Of a DNA stretch of 64,000 nt, positions 36,899-46,080 are shown piece after piece. How positions within the stretch are numbered: the stretch's first letter is position 1; the number at the start of each line of letters is the position of its first letter. Source of the DNA: Dyella sp. EPa41 (GTDB taxonomy: Bacteria; Pseudomonadota; Gammaproteobacteria; Xanthomonadales; Rhodanobacteraceae); assembly GCF_016586165.1 (NCBI RefSeq), contig NZ_BCPR01000003.1, positions 1 to 64,000 of the forward strand, in the 5' to 3' direction. The translations under genes and the position numbers were made by a program. The notes under the pieces were generated by a model. It was not told the DNA's origin, ran no database searches, and worked only from the letters and a program-made list of their open reading frames with translations.

Positions 36899-37339
36899 AT
36901 GAAAGGTCGACGCTTCGTCCAGACGTCCATGGTGCTATGTGCGCTGACCCTTTCCCAGGTCGTCAGTGCCGCGAACTTGGAATGCACCATGCGATTCAGC
37001 CTGTCGGGCTGGTCCGTGATCTACAAGCACATGAGTGGTAAAGGCGTGGTTACCTGCAAGAACGGGCAAACCATGAAGGTCAAGCTCGATAGCCATGGTG
37101 GCGGGCTCACGGCTGGCAAATCGCGCATTGACGATGGCATCGGCAATTTCAGCGATATCACCAAGATAAGTGATGTGCTGGGTACTTACGCACAGGCGGA
37201 CGCCAGCGCGGGTGCCGTGAAGTCCGGCACGGCGCAGGTGCTCACCAAGGGCGAGGTCTCCCTTGCGCTGTCGGGCGCGGGCCAGGGCATCGAGCTCGGC
37301 GTGAGCCTGGGTGGCCTGACGATCTCGGAAGACAAGTAG
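36899..37339 (+). CDS. Exported hypothetical protein
   Basis: A 146-residue protein with signal peptide (MKGRRFVQTSMVLCALTLSQVVSA, cleavage near 24). The mature part is beta-rich and Gly/Ser-rich: LECTMRFSLSGWSVIYKHMSGKGVVTCKNG contains a Cys pair likely forming a disulfide, followed by KLDSHGGGLTAGKSRIDDGIG and a C-terminal LSGAGQGIELGVSLGGLTISEDK. GGAG lies about 10 bases before the ATG at 36899. No family is recognised. Single gene; the preceding 294 bases hold no clear gene. Confidence 0.75.
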   Translation: MKGRRFVQTSMVLCALTLSQVVSAANLECTMRFSLSGWSVIYKHMSGKGVVTCKNGQTMKVKLDSHGGGLTAGKSRIDDGIGNFSDITKISDVLGTYAQADASAGAVKSGTAQVLTKGEVSLALSGAGQGIELGVSLGGLTISEDK

Positions 37340-37561
37340 AGCCGAAGCCCTGCTCGAACAGCTGGTTCTCGAAACAGATGTTCCGAGAAGGGCGCTTTGA
37401 CCCGGAAGTCGAACCTGTCGCCCAGGTCCGCTCCCGCCCCATGACCGCGCTCCCGGGCATGCGGGCCTTCTTGCCGGCTGTTCGGAAGGGATCGCACAAC
37501 CATCGGCAGGGGGCGCTCGATGCCGCCCAGGCCGATGGATATGGTGGCAGGAAGGCGACGG

Positions 37562-38107
37562 TCAGTCGGCAGCCATGCCCACTTCGGTGCGGGCGGGCTT
37601 GAACGTCAGCCAAAGCGCGGACAGCAGGAAGTAGAAGCCGCCGAAGGCGGCGTAGGGCGCGAGTTCGGCGATGGTGGGTGCCGCCCCGAAAGACTTGGCG
37701 GCGAAGATGACTCCCGCCAGGGCCGACTGCGCGCCGCTGATCATCATGAAGACCTGGCCGCCGAGCTTGCGGCGCCGAATCCCCACGGCGAGCTGGAACA
37801 GGCCTGCGAAAAGCGCCCAGGCGCCGAATACCAGCACGCCGCCGGCATTGCCGCGCAAGGCAAAGGCCACAGCCATGCATGCCGCGGTGACGATGCTGGT
37901 GAGCGCATTGAACTTCTGCCCGGGGTTGGCCTGAAGCCCTCCGCTTCGCTTTGCGTCGACCACATTGGCGAGCGCGTCCCAGGCGGGATAGATCACGAGC
38001 AGCGCGCCCACCACGAGTGCCGGGGCCGAAGCCGCGAGGAAGGCCAGTGCAACCCAGGCGAAGGCGACGCCGGCGCGGAGGAAATAGAAGTTTCGTAGCG
38101 AGTTCAT
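37562..38107 (-). CDS. DUF308-type integral membrane protein
   Basis: A 181-residue protein with about six hydrophobic spans (roughly 8-30, 32-48, 70-88, 90-108, 116-138 and 148-168), arranged like HdeD/DUF308 proteins. The C-terminus is short and polar. It is divergent from a TetR regulator, with two regulator-like palindromes in the 105-base gap, so its expression is probably controlled by that protein. Function unknown. Confidence 0.8.
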   Translation of the reverse strand: MNSLRNFYFLRAGVAFAWVALAFLAASAPALVVGALLVIYPAWDALANVVDAKRSGGLQANPGQKFNALTSIVTAACMAVAFALRGNAGGVLVFGAWALFAGLFQLAVGIRRRKLGGQVFMMISGAQSALAGVIFAAKSFGAAPTIAELAPYAAFGGFYFLLSALWLTFKPARTEVGMAAD

Positions 38108-38134
38108 GGGGGTATCCGTAGCGAAGTATTGTAA

Positions 38135-38148
38135 ACCTACTAGTAGGT
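38135..38148. promoter_or_regulatory. TetR-type operator 1
   Basis: Perfect 14-base palindrome ACCTACTAGTAGGT in the gap between the divergent DUF308 and TetR genes. A related site follows at 38196-38211. Confidence 0.75.
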
Positions 38149-38195
38149 AGGCAATTTAGTCAAGAGGGCATCATGCCTGGCCAGGGCCTGCCATG

Positions 38196-38211
38196 ACCTA
38201 CCTAGTGGTAG
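38196..38211. promoter_or_regulatory. TetR-type operator 2
   Basis: ACCTACCTAGTGGTAG shares CTAC, CTAGT and GTAG with the perfect palindrome at 38135-38148 and ends 1 base before the TetR start codon at 38213, so binding would block that gene's own translation start region. Confidence 0.65.
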
Positions 38212-38212
38212 A

Positions 38213-38800
38213 ATGGGTGCGATGACTACCCAGCAGAAACTCATTGATTCGGCGCGCCACCTGATCCAGACCCGCGGATACAACGGCTTCAGCTATGCCG
38301 ATGTCGCCGAAGAGGTGCAGGTGCGCAAGGCGAGCATCCATCACCATTTCCCGGCCAAGGCCGACCTGGCGAAGGCGGTGGTGGAGCAATCCCGCGCGGT
38401 GATCATCGAGCAGACACGCATGCTCGACGATCGCGCCTTTGATCCCGATGAGCAGCTGCGCATGTACACGGGGTATTGGGAAAAATGCATCGCCGATGCC
38501 TCCGCGCCGTTCTGCGTGGCGGGCATGCTCGCCAGCGAATTGCCGACGCTGCCGGCGGACCTGGCCCAAGAAGTGCGCGCGCACTTTCGCGACTTGTCCA
38601 ACTGGTTGGAGGTCGTGATGACCCGGGGCGCGCAACTGGGACGGTTCCAGTTGCAGGGGTCGGCTCGACAGGAGGCGGAGGCATTCATGGCCATGGTGTA
38701 CGGAGCCATGTTGGCGGCAAGGGCCTACGGCGATGCCAAGGTCTTCAGCGACATCGTGGCGAGCGCACTGAAACGGCTTGCGCCTTCGGGCGAGCGATAG
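38213..38800 (+). CDS. TetR family transcriptional regulator
   Basis: A 195-residue regulator (or 192 from the second ATG at 38222). The HTH covers about 8-55: TQQKLIDSARHLIQTRGYNGFSYADVAEEVQVRKASIHHHFPAKADL. The ligand domain has CVAGMLASELPTLP and a typical helical tail. It likely represses itself and the divergent membrane protein through the two palindromes upstream. The inducer is unknown. Confidence 0.93.
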   Translation: MGAMTTQQKLIDSARHLIQTRGYNGFSYADVAEEVQVRKASIHHHFPAKADLAKAVVEQSRAVIIEQTRMLDDRAFDPDEQLRMYTGYWEKCIADASAPFCVAGMLASELPTLPADLAQEVRAHFRDLSNWLEVVMTRGAQLGRFQLQGSARQEAEAFMAMVYGAMLAARAYGDAKVFSDIVASALKRLAPSGER

Positions 38801-38870
38801 CACCGGCGCAACCTGCCGCCACCCGGGATGAGCATCGTTCTGTCGCTCGATGGCGGTGGGGCCTGTCGCA

Positions 38871-39704
38871 TCATCCATCCGTCGAGCGCGTGACACCCTC
38901 CCACTGGTCGATCTCCCCGGCGAGCGATGCCCATTTCTGCCGGACCAGGTCGATCGCGTCGCTTCCGAGCAACAGGTGGCTCGGCGGTGAATCACTGGCG
39001 ATCACGGCGAGCATGGCCTGCGCCGCCTTGGCGGGGTCCCCAAGCTGCCTTCCGCTCTTCTGCCGGCGGGCCTCGCGGATGGGATCGAACAGCGCGTCGT
39101 AATCGGGAAGGGAGCGCGGCGTGCGAACCATCGAGCGTCCTGCCCAGTCGGTGCAGAACGAGCCGGGGGCTACCGCCGTTACTGCGATGCCGAGTGGCTT
39201 CACTTCCTTGCCGACGGATTCCGAAATGCCTTCCAGCGCGAACTTGCTGCCGCAGTAGTAGGCAATGCCGGGCAAGGTGATATGGCCGCCCATCGAGGTG
39301 ATGTTGAGGATGTGTCCGCGGCGGCGAGCTCGCATGTAGGGCAACACCGCCTTCATCATGGCCACGGCGCCAAACACGTTCACATCGAACTGTCGCCGCA
39401 TCTCCGCCAACGGTGACTCTTCCAGAATGCCTTCGTGGCCGTAGCCGGCGTTGTTGACCAGCACATCCACCGGGCCCACGGTTTTCTCGATGTCGGCAAC
39501 CACGCCGTCGATCGCGTCGAAGTGGGTGACATCGAGAATGCGCGCCACGGCATCGCCGATGGCAAGTGCTTCGAACTCGCGACGCGCTTGCTCGTTGCGT
39601 ACGGTTCCAACGACTCGGTGCCCCACCGCGAGGGCCTCCTGGGCGAGGGCCCTGCCGAAGCCGCTACTGACCCCGGTCACCAGCAGAGTCTTGGTTGTCG
39701 GCAT
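38871..39704 (-). CDS. SDR family oxidoreductase
   Basis: A 277-residue short-chain dehydrogenase with TGVSSGFGRALA (cofactor motif, residues 9-20), NNAGYG, NITSMGG (catalytic Ser) and YYCGSKFAL (Tyr and Lys). The HxTGVSSGFG form and the length fit the 17-beta-HSD/retinol-DH-like group often annotated as oxidoreductase YusZ-like. The start at 39704 opens the conserved first strand. Divergent from an AraC-type regulator 96 bases away, its probable controller. Substrate unknown. Confidence 0.93.
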   Translation of the reverse strand: MPTTKTLLVTGVSSGFGRALAQEALAVGHRVVGTVRNEQARREFEALAIGDAVARILDVTHFDAIDGVVADIEKTVGPVDVLVNNAGYGHEGILEESPLAEMRRQFDVNVFGAVAMMKAVLPYMRARRRGHILNITSMGGHITLPGIAYYCGSKFALEGISESVGKEVKPLGIAVTAVAPGSFCTDWAGRSMVRTPRSLPDYDALFDPIREARRQKSGRQLGDPAKAAQAMLAVIASDSPPSHLLLGSDAIDLVRQKWASLAGEIDQWEGVTRSTDG

Positions 39705-39800
39705 GGCGATGGCTCCCGTGGTTGGTGAATATGGGTTGCACAATAGCCATCAATGGGTTCATCTTTTAGACCGGATAATCTCTATTGATTGCCTATTCCT

Positions 39801-40766
39801 ATGAATCGCCGCGCTTCCGCAAAGGGTCTTGAACCGGCCGGTGACGGTCGGCGCATGGCGGACCTTGCCCGACGGCTGGCGCCGCAGGAGGGATACAACC
39901 TCACGGCATTGCCCGGCGTGCGCATCCTGCGCTCGGACCGGGCCCTGTCCCGCACGCCGGTCTTGTACGACCCCGGCATCGTGATCGTGTGCCAGGGACG
40001 CAAGCGCGGATACTTCGGTGACCAGATTTATGTTTACGACGAGCAGCATTACCTGGCGGTCGCCGTGCCCGTTCCGTTCACCATGGAATCCGACGGCACC
40101 GCCGACCATCCGCTGTTGGCCATCTATATGCATCTGGATTTTCAGATGGCGGCCGACTTGCTGATCGAGATCACCCGGCATCCATCGCCTGTTGCCCAGG
40201 ACGCGCCGCTGAGCATGATGTCCAGCCCCATGGACCCGGCTTTGCGGGCGTCCGTCCTGCGATTCCTGCAGGCGATGAGCCAGCCATTGGACGCGGCCAT
40301 TCTCGGGCCGGGTCTCCTGCGCGAACTCTATTTCCGGGTGCTCACCGGCGCACAGGGCGCCGCGCTGCGCTCGGCGCTGGCCATGCAAGGGCAGTTCGGC
40401 AAGATAGGAAGGGCGCTTCGCCATATCCATGTCGCTTATGCCCAGCCGATCACGCTGGCGCAATTGGCCAAGCAAGCCGACATGAGCGTGCCCTCGTTTC
40501 ACAGCCATTTCAGGGCGGTAACCCGGACGTCGCCCATGCAGTACCTGAAATCGACGCGACTGCACCAGGCCCGCCTTTTGATGGTGCGCCAGGGGATGAC
40601 CGCAGAAGCCGCCGGTTACGCCGTGGGGTACGCGAGCGCATCGCAGTTCAATCGGGAGTTCAAGCGCCTCTTCGGGCGGCCGCCGGTTGCGGAGGTGAAG
40701 CGCATGCGGAATGATTTCGCGATACCGCCCGCGCAAGCGGCGTCGGATTTCGTTTCATCTCATTGA
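39801..40766 (+). CDS. AraC family transcriptional regulator
   Basis: A 321-residue regulator with the N-terminal AraC_N-type cupin (about 25-190, containing DPGIVIVCQGRKRGYFGDQIYVYD) and two HTH motifs in the C-terminal 100 residues (ITLAQLAKQADMSVPSFHSHFRAVT and AAGYAVGYASASQFNREFKRLFG). The ATG at 39801 was chosen over a TTG 12 bases upstream. Divergent from the SDR gene and followed by the exported RidA gene; both may be targets. Confidence 0.93.
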   Translation: MNRRASAKGLEPAGDGRRMADLARRLAPQEGYNLTALPGVRILRSDRALSRTPVLYDPGIVIVCQGRKRGYFGDQIYVYDEQHYLAVAVPVPFTMESDGTADHPLLAIYMHLDFQMAADLLIEITRHPSPVAQDAPLSMMSSPMDPALRASVLRFLQAMSQPLDAAILGPGLLRELYFRVLTGAQGAALRSALAMQGQFGKIGRALRHIHVAYAQPITLAQLAKQADMSVPSFHSHFRAVTRTSPMQYLKSTRLHQARLLMVRQGMTAEAAGYAVGYASASQFNREFKRLFGRPPVAEVKRMRNDFAIPPAQAASDFVSSH

Positions 40767-40891
40767 GAAACGCGGCATGGTGCCCGGGCGTGGATCAGGT
40801 GGCCTTGCCGCGACTGTCTGCTTCCCACCGGATATTGGCGCGCCGTTGACACGACGCCTGATGTCGTGCCCCTTCACCAGGAGATATTTCC

Positions 40892-41362
40892 ATGACCGCT
40901 GCTGTCGTTCGACTGTTGGCCGTTGCCGCCATGGCCGCAACGGGTGCGCTTGATGTGCACGCCGCGCCGGCACAAGAGGGCGTCACTCACTACGTGACGG
41001 GCGAGGACAAATATCCCTTCTCGCCGGCCGTGCGTGCCGGCAACACCGTCTATCTTTCAGGGCAGATCGGTGCCGACGCTTCAGGCCTTGGCAAGGACTT
41101 CGAAACCCAGGCGCGCCTCGTGATGGACAACATCATGTCTGCGGCCAAGCTCGCGGGGATGGGCTCGAAGGATATCGCCAAGTGCACGGTCATGCTGGCC
41201 GACATGAAGAACTGGGACGCCTTCAACACGATCTACCGCGGCTATTTCCAGGCCGGTAAATTCCCTGCGCGCAGCGCCTTTGGCGTGACGGGCCTGGCCC
41301 TGGGAGCCGCACTCGAGGTGGAGTGCATCGGCTACGTCACGACGCCAGCCGCCTCCCGCTGA
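40892..41362 (+). CDS. RidA family protein with signal peptide
   Basis: A 156-residue RidA/YjgF-family protein with an added N-terminal signal peptide (about 1-24, MTAAVVRLLAVAAMAATGALDVHA). The family core is clear: FSPAVRAGNTVYLSGQIG, DNIMSAAKLAGMGSKDIAKCTVMLADMKNWDAFNTIY, FPARSAFGVTGLALGAALEVECIGY; the Arg of PARSA is the substrate-binding residue. Cytoplasmic RidA hydrolyses enamine/imine intermediates of pyridoxal enzymes. Exported members are less understood. AGGAGA precedes the ATG. Confidence 0.92.
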   Translation: MTAAVVRLLAVAAMAATGALDVHAAPAQEGVTHYVTGEDKYPFSPAVRAGNTVYLSGQIGADASGLGKDFETQARLVMDNIMSAAKLAGMGSKDIAKCTVMLADMKNWDAFNTIYRGYFQAGKFPARSAFGVTGLALGAALEVECIGYVTTPAASR

Positions 41363-41483
41363 TCCACGACGAGGGCCGCCCACTCGCTCCGCGCCACACG
41401 GTCCTCAGCCTCCGCGTCAGGTATCGCCTGAAATGTCGGGCTCGCGCGGAGGTTGAGTCATATCCGTGGTGGCGATCGCCCAC

Positions 41484-43160
41484 TCAGCCGCCGCCGTAGC
41501 GTACCCGCCATATCACGTTGGAACCGTCGTCGCTGACGAGCAGCGAACCGTCACTGGCCGTGGTGATGCCGACGGGACGGCCCCATGCCTGACCGCTGGG
41601 CAACACGAAGCCGGTGAGGAAGTCCTCGTATTCGCCGCTGGCGCGCGGAGTGCCGTGCCGCGGCACGCGGATCACCTCGTAACCGACGCGCGCGGACCGG
41701 TTCCATGAGCCGTGCTCCGCCGCGAAGATGTCGCCGCGGTATGCCTCGGGAAATTGCGCGCCGTCATAGAAGGTGAGCTGCAGTGACGCGTTGTGCGGAT
41801 GGAGCAGCACGTCGGGCACGATGGCCTTGCCGCCGAGTTCCGGGTGCTTGCCGACATGGCGCGGGTCCTGGTGGTTGCCCATGTACCACCACGGCCAGCC
41901 GTAGAAGCCGCCATCCTGGACGTGGGTGATGTAGTCCGGTACCAGGTTGTCGCCCAGCCCGTCGCGTTCGTTCACCGAGCACCACAGCTCGCCGCTCTTC
42001 GGGTCGACCGCGAGCCCGACCGCGTTGCGGATACCGCTGGCGAAGACACGCATGTCCGAGCCATCGGGCTTGAACACGAGGATGTCCGCGCGGTTCTTTT
42101 CCTCGGGCGTGGTGTCCGGATCATCCACGTTGGATTTCGATCCCACGGAGACATACATGCGCGCGCCCTCCGGCGAGAAGGCGATATCACGGGTGGAGTG
42201 ACCTCCCTCGCTGTGCGGCAGGTCGGCCAGGTGCTCTGGCTTGCCGGATGCCTGCACGTCGCCTTCCTTGTAGGCAAAGCGCACGACGGCGTCCGTGTCG
42301 CCCACGTAGATCCACTGCGGATGCGTGGCGGGATAGAACGCGATGCCGAAGGGCTTGTTGAGGCCGCTGGCGTAGACGTGCGTTTCCTTCGGATGACCAT
42401 CGGCAGTGATGCCGCGGAACATCGTGATGCGGCCCGCCCTGGTCTCGGCCACGAACACGTCGCCATTGGGCGCGGTACGCAGCAGGCGAGGGTTGTCCAG
42501 CCCGGTGGCAAACAATTCCACCTTGAAACCCGGCGGTGCCTTGGGCCACACATCGGCCGGGCGCGCCACCAGTTGCGGCCCGTTGCCGGCGGACTTGGTG
42601 GCGTAGGGTTTGGGCAGGTCCGCCAGGGTGATCTTGCGGCTGGTGCCCGGCGATTCGTAGCGGAAATCGGTGAACGGCGGCGTGGGCGCGGGCCAGTGGC
42701 CAGGCGTCATCGAGGCCACGGCCGTGGGCGCGCTCGCGGCAGCCGTGCCTGGCTGCAGGGAATCGAGGTAGGTCACGATCTTCCAGCGCTGCTCTTCGCT
42801 CAGCGAATCCCACGCCGGCATGCCGTTGGCCACGTCTCCGCGCGTGATGAACCAGAACAACGCGCCGGGCGGAGCGTTCTTCACCGTGGTGCTCGCAAGC
42901 GGCGGCACGTTGCCGTTGCCCTGCGCGGTCGCCCCATGGCAGCTCGCGCAATAGCTTCCGTACAGCACCTTGCCGTCGTCGGCGGCGCCGGCCTTGCCTG
43001 CGTAGGGGTTTTGCGTCTTATCCGTGGAGGCGGGCGCATGGCGGAAGCGCTCCAGATCCTGCTGGGCCAGCGCATGCAGTGAAACCATGCAAAGCAGCGA
43101 TACGAGCGCCACCTGCATGCCGGCGCGACGGGACTTGGGGGCGGGCCTTGAGCCGTTCAT
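41484..43160 (-). CDS. Cytochrome c - PQQ-dependent sugar (sorbosone) dehydrogenase fusion
   Basis: A 558-residue exported quinoprotein. After the signal peptide (about 15-33) comes a c-type cytochrome domain with CASCH at 71-75 and a probable axial Met114 (NGMPAW), then a Pro/Ala linker and a six-bladed propeller of the glucose/L-sorbosone dehydrogenase type: GFKVELFATGLDNPRLLRTAPNGDVFVAET, GIAFYPATHPQWIYVG, AVGLAVDPKSGELWCSVNERDGLGDNLVPDY and RVPRHGTPRASGEYEDFLTGF. It would oxidise sugars or aldoses in the periplasm and pass electrons through its own heme. Stands alone. Confidence 0.92.
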   Translation of the reverse strand: MNGSRPAPKSRRAGMQVALVSLLCMVSLHALAQQDLERFRHAPASTDKTQNPYAGKAGAADDGKVLYGSYCASCHGATAQGNGNVPPLASTTVKNAPPGALFWFITRGDVANGMPAWDSLSEEQRWKIVTYLDSLQPGTAAASAPTAVASMTPGHWPAPTPPFTDFRYESPGTSRKITLADLPKPYATKSAGNGPQLVARPADVWPKAPPGFKVELFATGLDNPRLLRTAPNGDVFVAETRAGRITMFRGITADGHPKETHVYASGLNKPFGIAFYPATHPQWIYVGDTDAVVRFAYKEGDVQASGKPEHLADLPHSEGGHSTRDIAFSPEGARMYVSVGSKSNVDDPDTTPEEKNRADILVFKPDGSDMRVFASGIRNAVGLAVDPKSGELWCSVNERDGLGDNLVPDYITHVQDGGFYGWPWWYMGNHQDPRHVGKHPELGGKAIVPDVLLHPHNASLQLTFYDGAQFPEAYRGDIFAAEHGSWNRSARVGYEVIRVPRHGTPRASGEYEDFLTGFVLPSGQAWGRPVGITTASDGSLLVSDDGSNVIWRVRYGGG

Positions 43161-43660
43161 ATCGTTCCTCGGGGGGCGGAGGCACTGTCATGTGGCGGGT
43201 GCCGGTCCAGACGGACGTCCGGACAGCGCGGCAAGCCCCAAGCATGACCCAACGCACGTGCCTGTGGCATATGTCGCGGATGACATATTTGTCACTTGCA
43301 TCCATCGACGCGCCTTCGCGATGATGCCCGGCTGCCATCGATGTCCCGGGATGGGCGATGCAGCCGCGGTATCCGCTTGAAGATCCATGCGGCACTCGCC
43401 GCATGCAGGTCATGGGCGGCCCGTGCGCGGGGATCGACGTCGCAGGCCATGCGGTTCGTGGCAGTGAGCCGTTCGGTGCGCCCGCTGGATGCGCCGGCAA
43501 CGCCCCGCGCCGTCGAAGGTGTCTCCGCCAGGCGTCGCCATCCAGGCATCAGGTCCTAAATTTCATCGAGTGCGATTCCGCTGGATTTCAGCAGTGTCTG
43601 AAGGCAAGCTCGACGGGAGGGCACGAACTGGTGCCCGGAGTCGAGCCGAGGCCTCTTGTG
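43161..43660. other. Intergenic region upstream of the dehydrogenase and response regulator genes
   Basis: 500 bases between divergent genes. No convincing gene on either strand; open frames here lack good starts. It should hold the two promoters, but no clear -10/-35 pair or repeat was picked out by eye. Confidence 0.5.
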
Positions 43661-44371
43661 ATGACGTTGAGCCAAGAACCAGCAAGGCCTGCGTCGCCTT
43701 TGCGCTTGGTTCTTCTGGAAGATGATGACTTGTTGCGGGATCGGGTGCTGGTGCCGAAGCTCTCTCAGTACGGTTTCGACGTGGTTGCCATCGCGCGCGC
43801 GGCAGAATTGGGCGAGGTGATCAAGAGCAGCGCACCCGATATCTTCATGCTTGATATTGGCCTGCCCGACAGCGATGGCTTCCAGGTGGCGCGATCGCTT
43901 CGCGCCGAACTGCCGGACGCGGGCATCGTCATCTTGACCGGACGTGCAGATAATGTTGACCGGGTACGTGGTCTGTTCGAAGGCGCTGACGCCTACCTGG
44001 CCAAGCCCGTCGAGATCGATGTGCTGGTGGCCACGCTCTACAGCGTTGCCCGTCGGCTCAGGCCAACGCAGGCGGTTTCGAGGGGGAAGTGGAGCCTGAG
44101 TCCCGACGAGTGGTTTTTGTTGTCCCCCTCGGGGGCCCGCGTGATGCTTAGCAAGACGGAGAGGCGACTGCTCGAGGCGATGATGCAGCACGCGAACGAA
44201 GTGATGTCGCGTGAAGCGTTGATCGGCGCGCTTACCGAGGACGTTCTCGCGTTTGACCCGCACCGATTGGATTCGCTGATCCACCGGCTGCGTCGCAAAG
44301 TCCTGTCCACATTGGGCGAACCGTTGCCGCTCAACGCGGTGCACGGTGCAGGCTACGTGCTCGAAGTCTGA
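43661..44371 (+). CDS. Response regulator, OmpR/PhoB family
   Basis: A 236-residue regulator: receiver domain 14-125 with acidic residues Glu20/Asp21/Asp22, phospho-acceptor Asp65 (FMLDIGLPD), Thr in VILTGRAD and Lys in YLAKPVE; then a winged-helix effector domain 145-235 ending LIHRLRRKV and NAVHGAGYVL. The ATG at 43661 is the first Met before the receiver domain; the longer upstream frame lacks family similarity. It faces the histidine kinase gene tail to tail, with 22 bases between stop codons. Likely target genes: the S53/FG-GAP locus next to it (inference). Confidence 0.92.
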   Translation: MTLSQEPARPASPLRLVLLEDDDLLRDRVLVPKLSQYGFDVVAIARAAELGEVIKSSAPDIFMLDIGLPDSDGFQVARSLRAELPDAGIVILTGRADNVDRVRGLFEGADAYLAKPVEIDVLVATLYSVARRLRPTQAVSRGKWSLSPDEWFLLSPSGARVMLSKTERRLLEAMMQHANEVMSREALIGALTEDVLAFDPHRLDSLIHRLRRKVLSTLGEPLPLNAVHGAGYVLEV

Positions 44372-44393
44372 TCCGTTGCCGGTCAGCGATGGA

Positions 44394-45812
<1,419 letters not shown>

Positions 45813-46080
45813 GCTCTGCCCCTCGTGAACTGGCCACGGAATATTCGTGGACTAGGAATGGCTGCCTATCCGCTTCGGGCGCCACCGAGCGATCGGTCGG
45901 TCCGTCGATGGTGAGAATTCGGTGAGAAATCGGCCAACTGAGCGTGTGTGACTGTAGCCAGAAAGTAAAGCTAGTCTCGAGAGCGTTCGCCGGCACTTGG
46001 CATGGGGTGCCAAAGTCCGGTGAGCACCTGCCTTGGGCGGACAATTTCAAGTAAATCAAAGCACTGTGTGGAGGGGGAGT

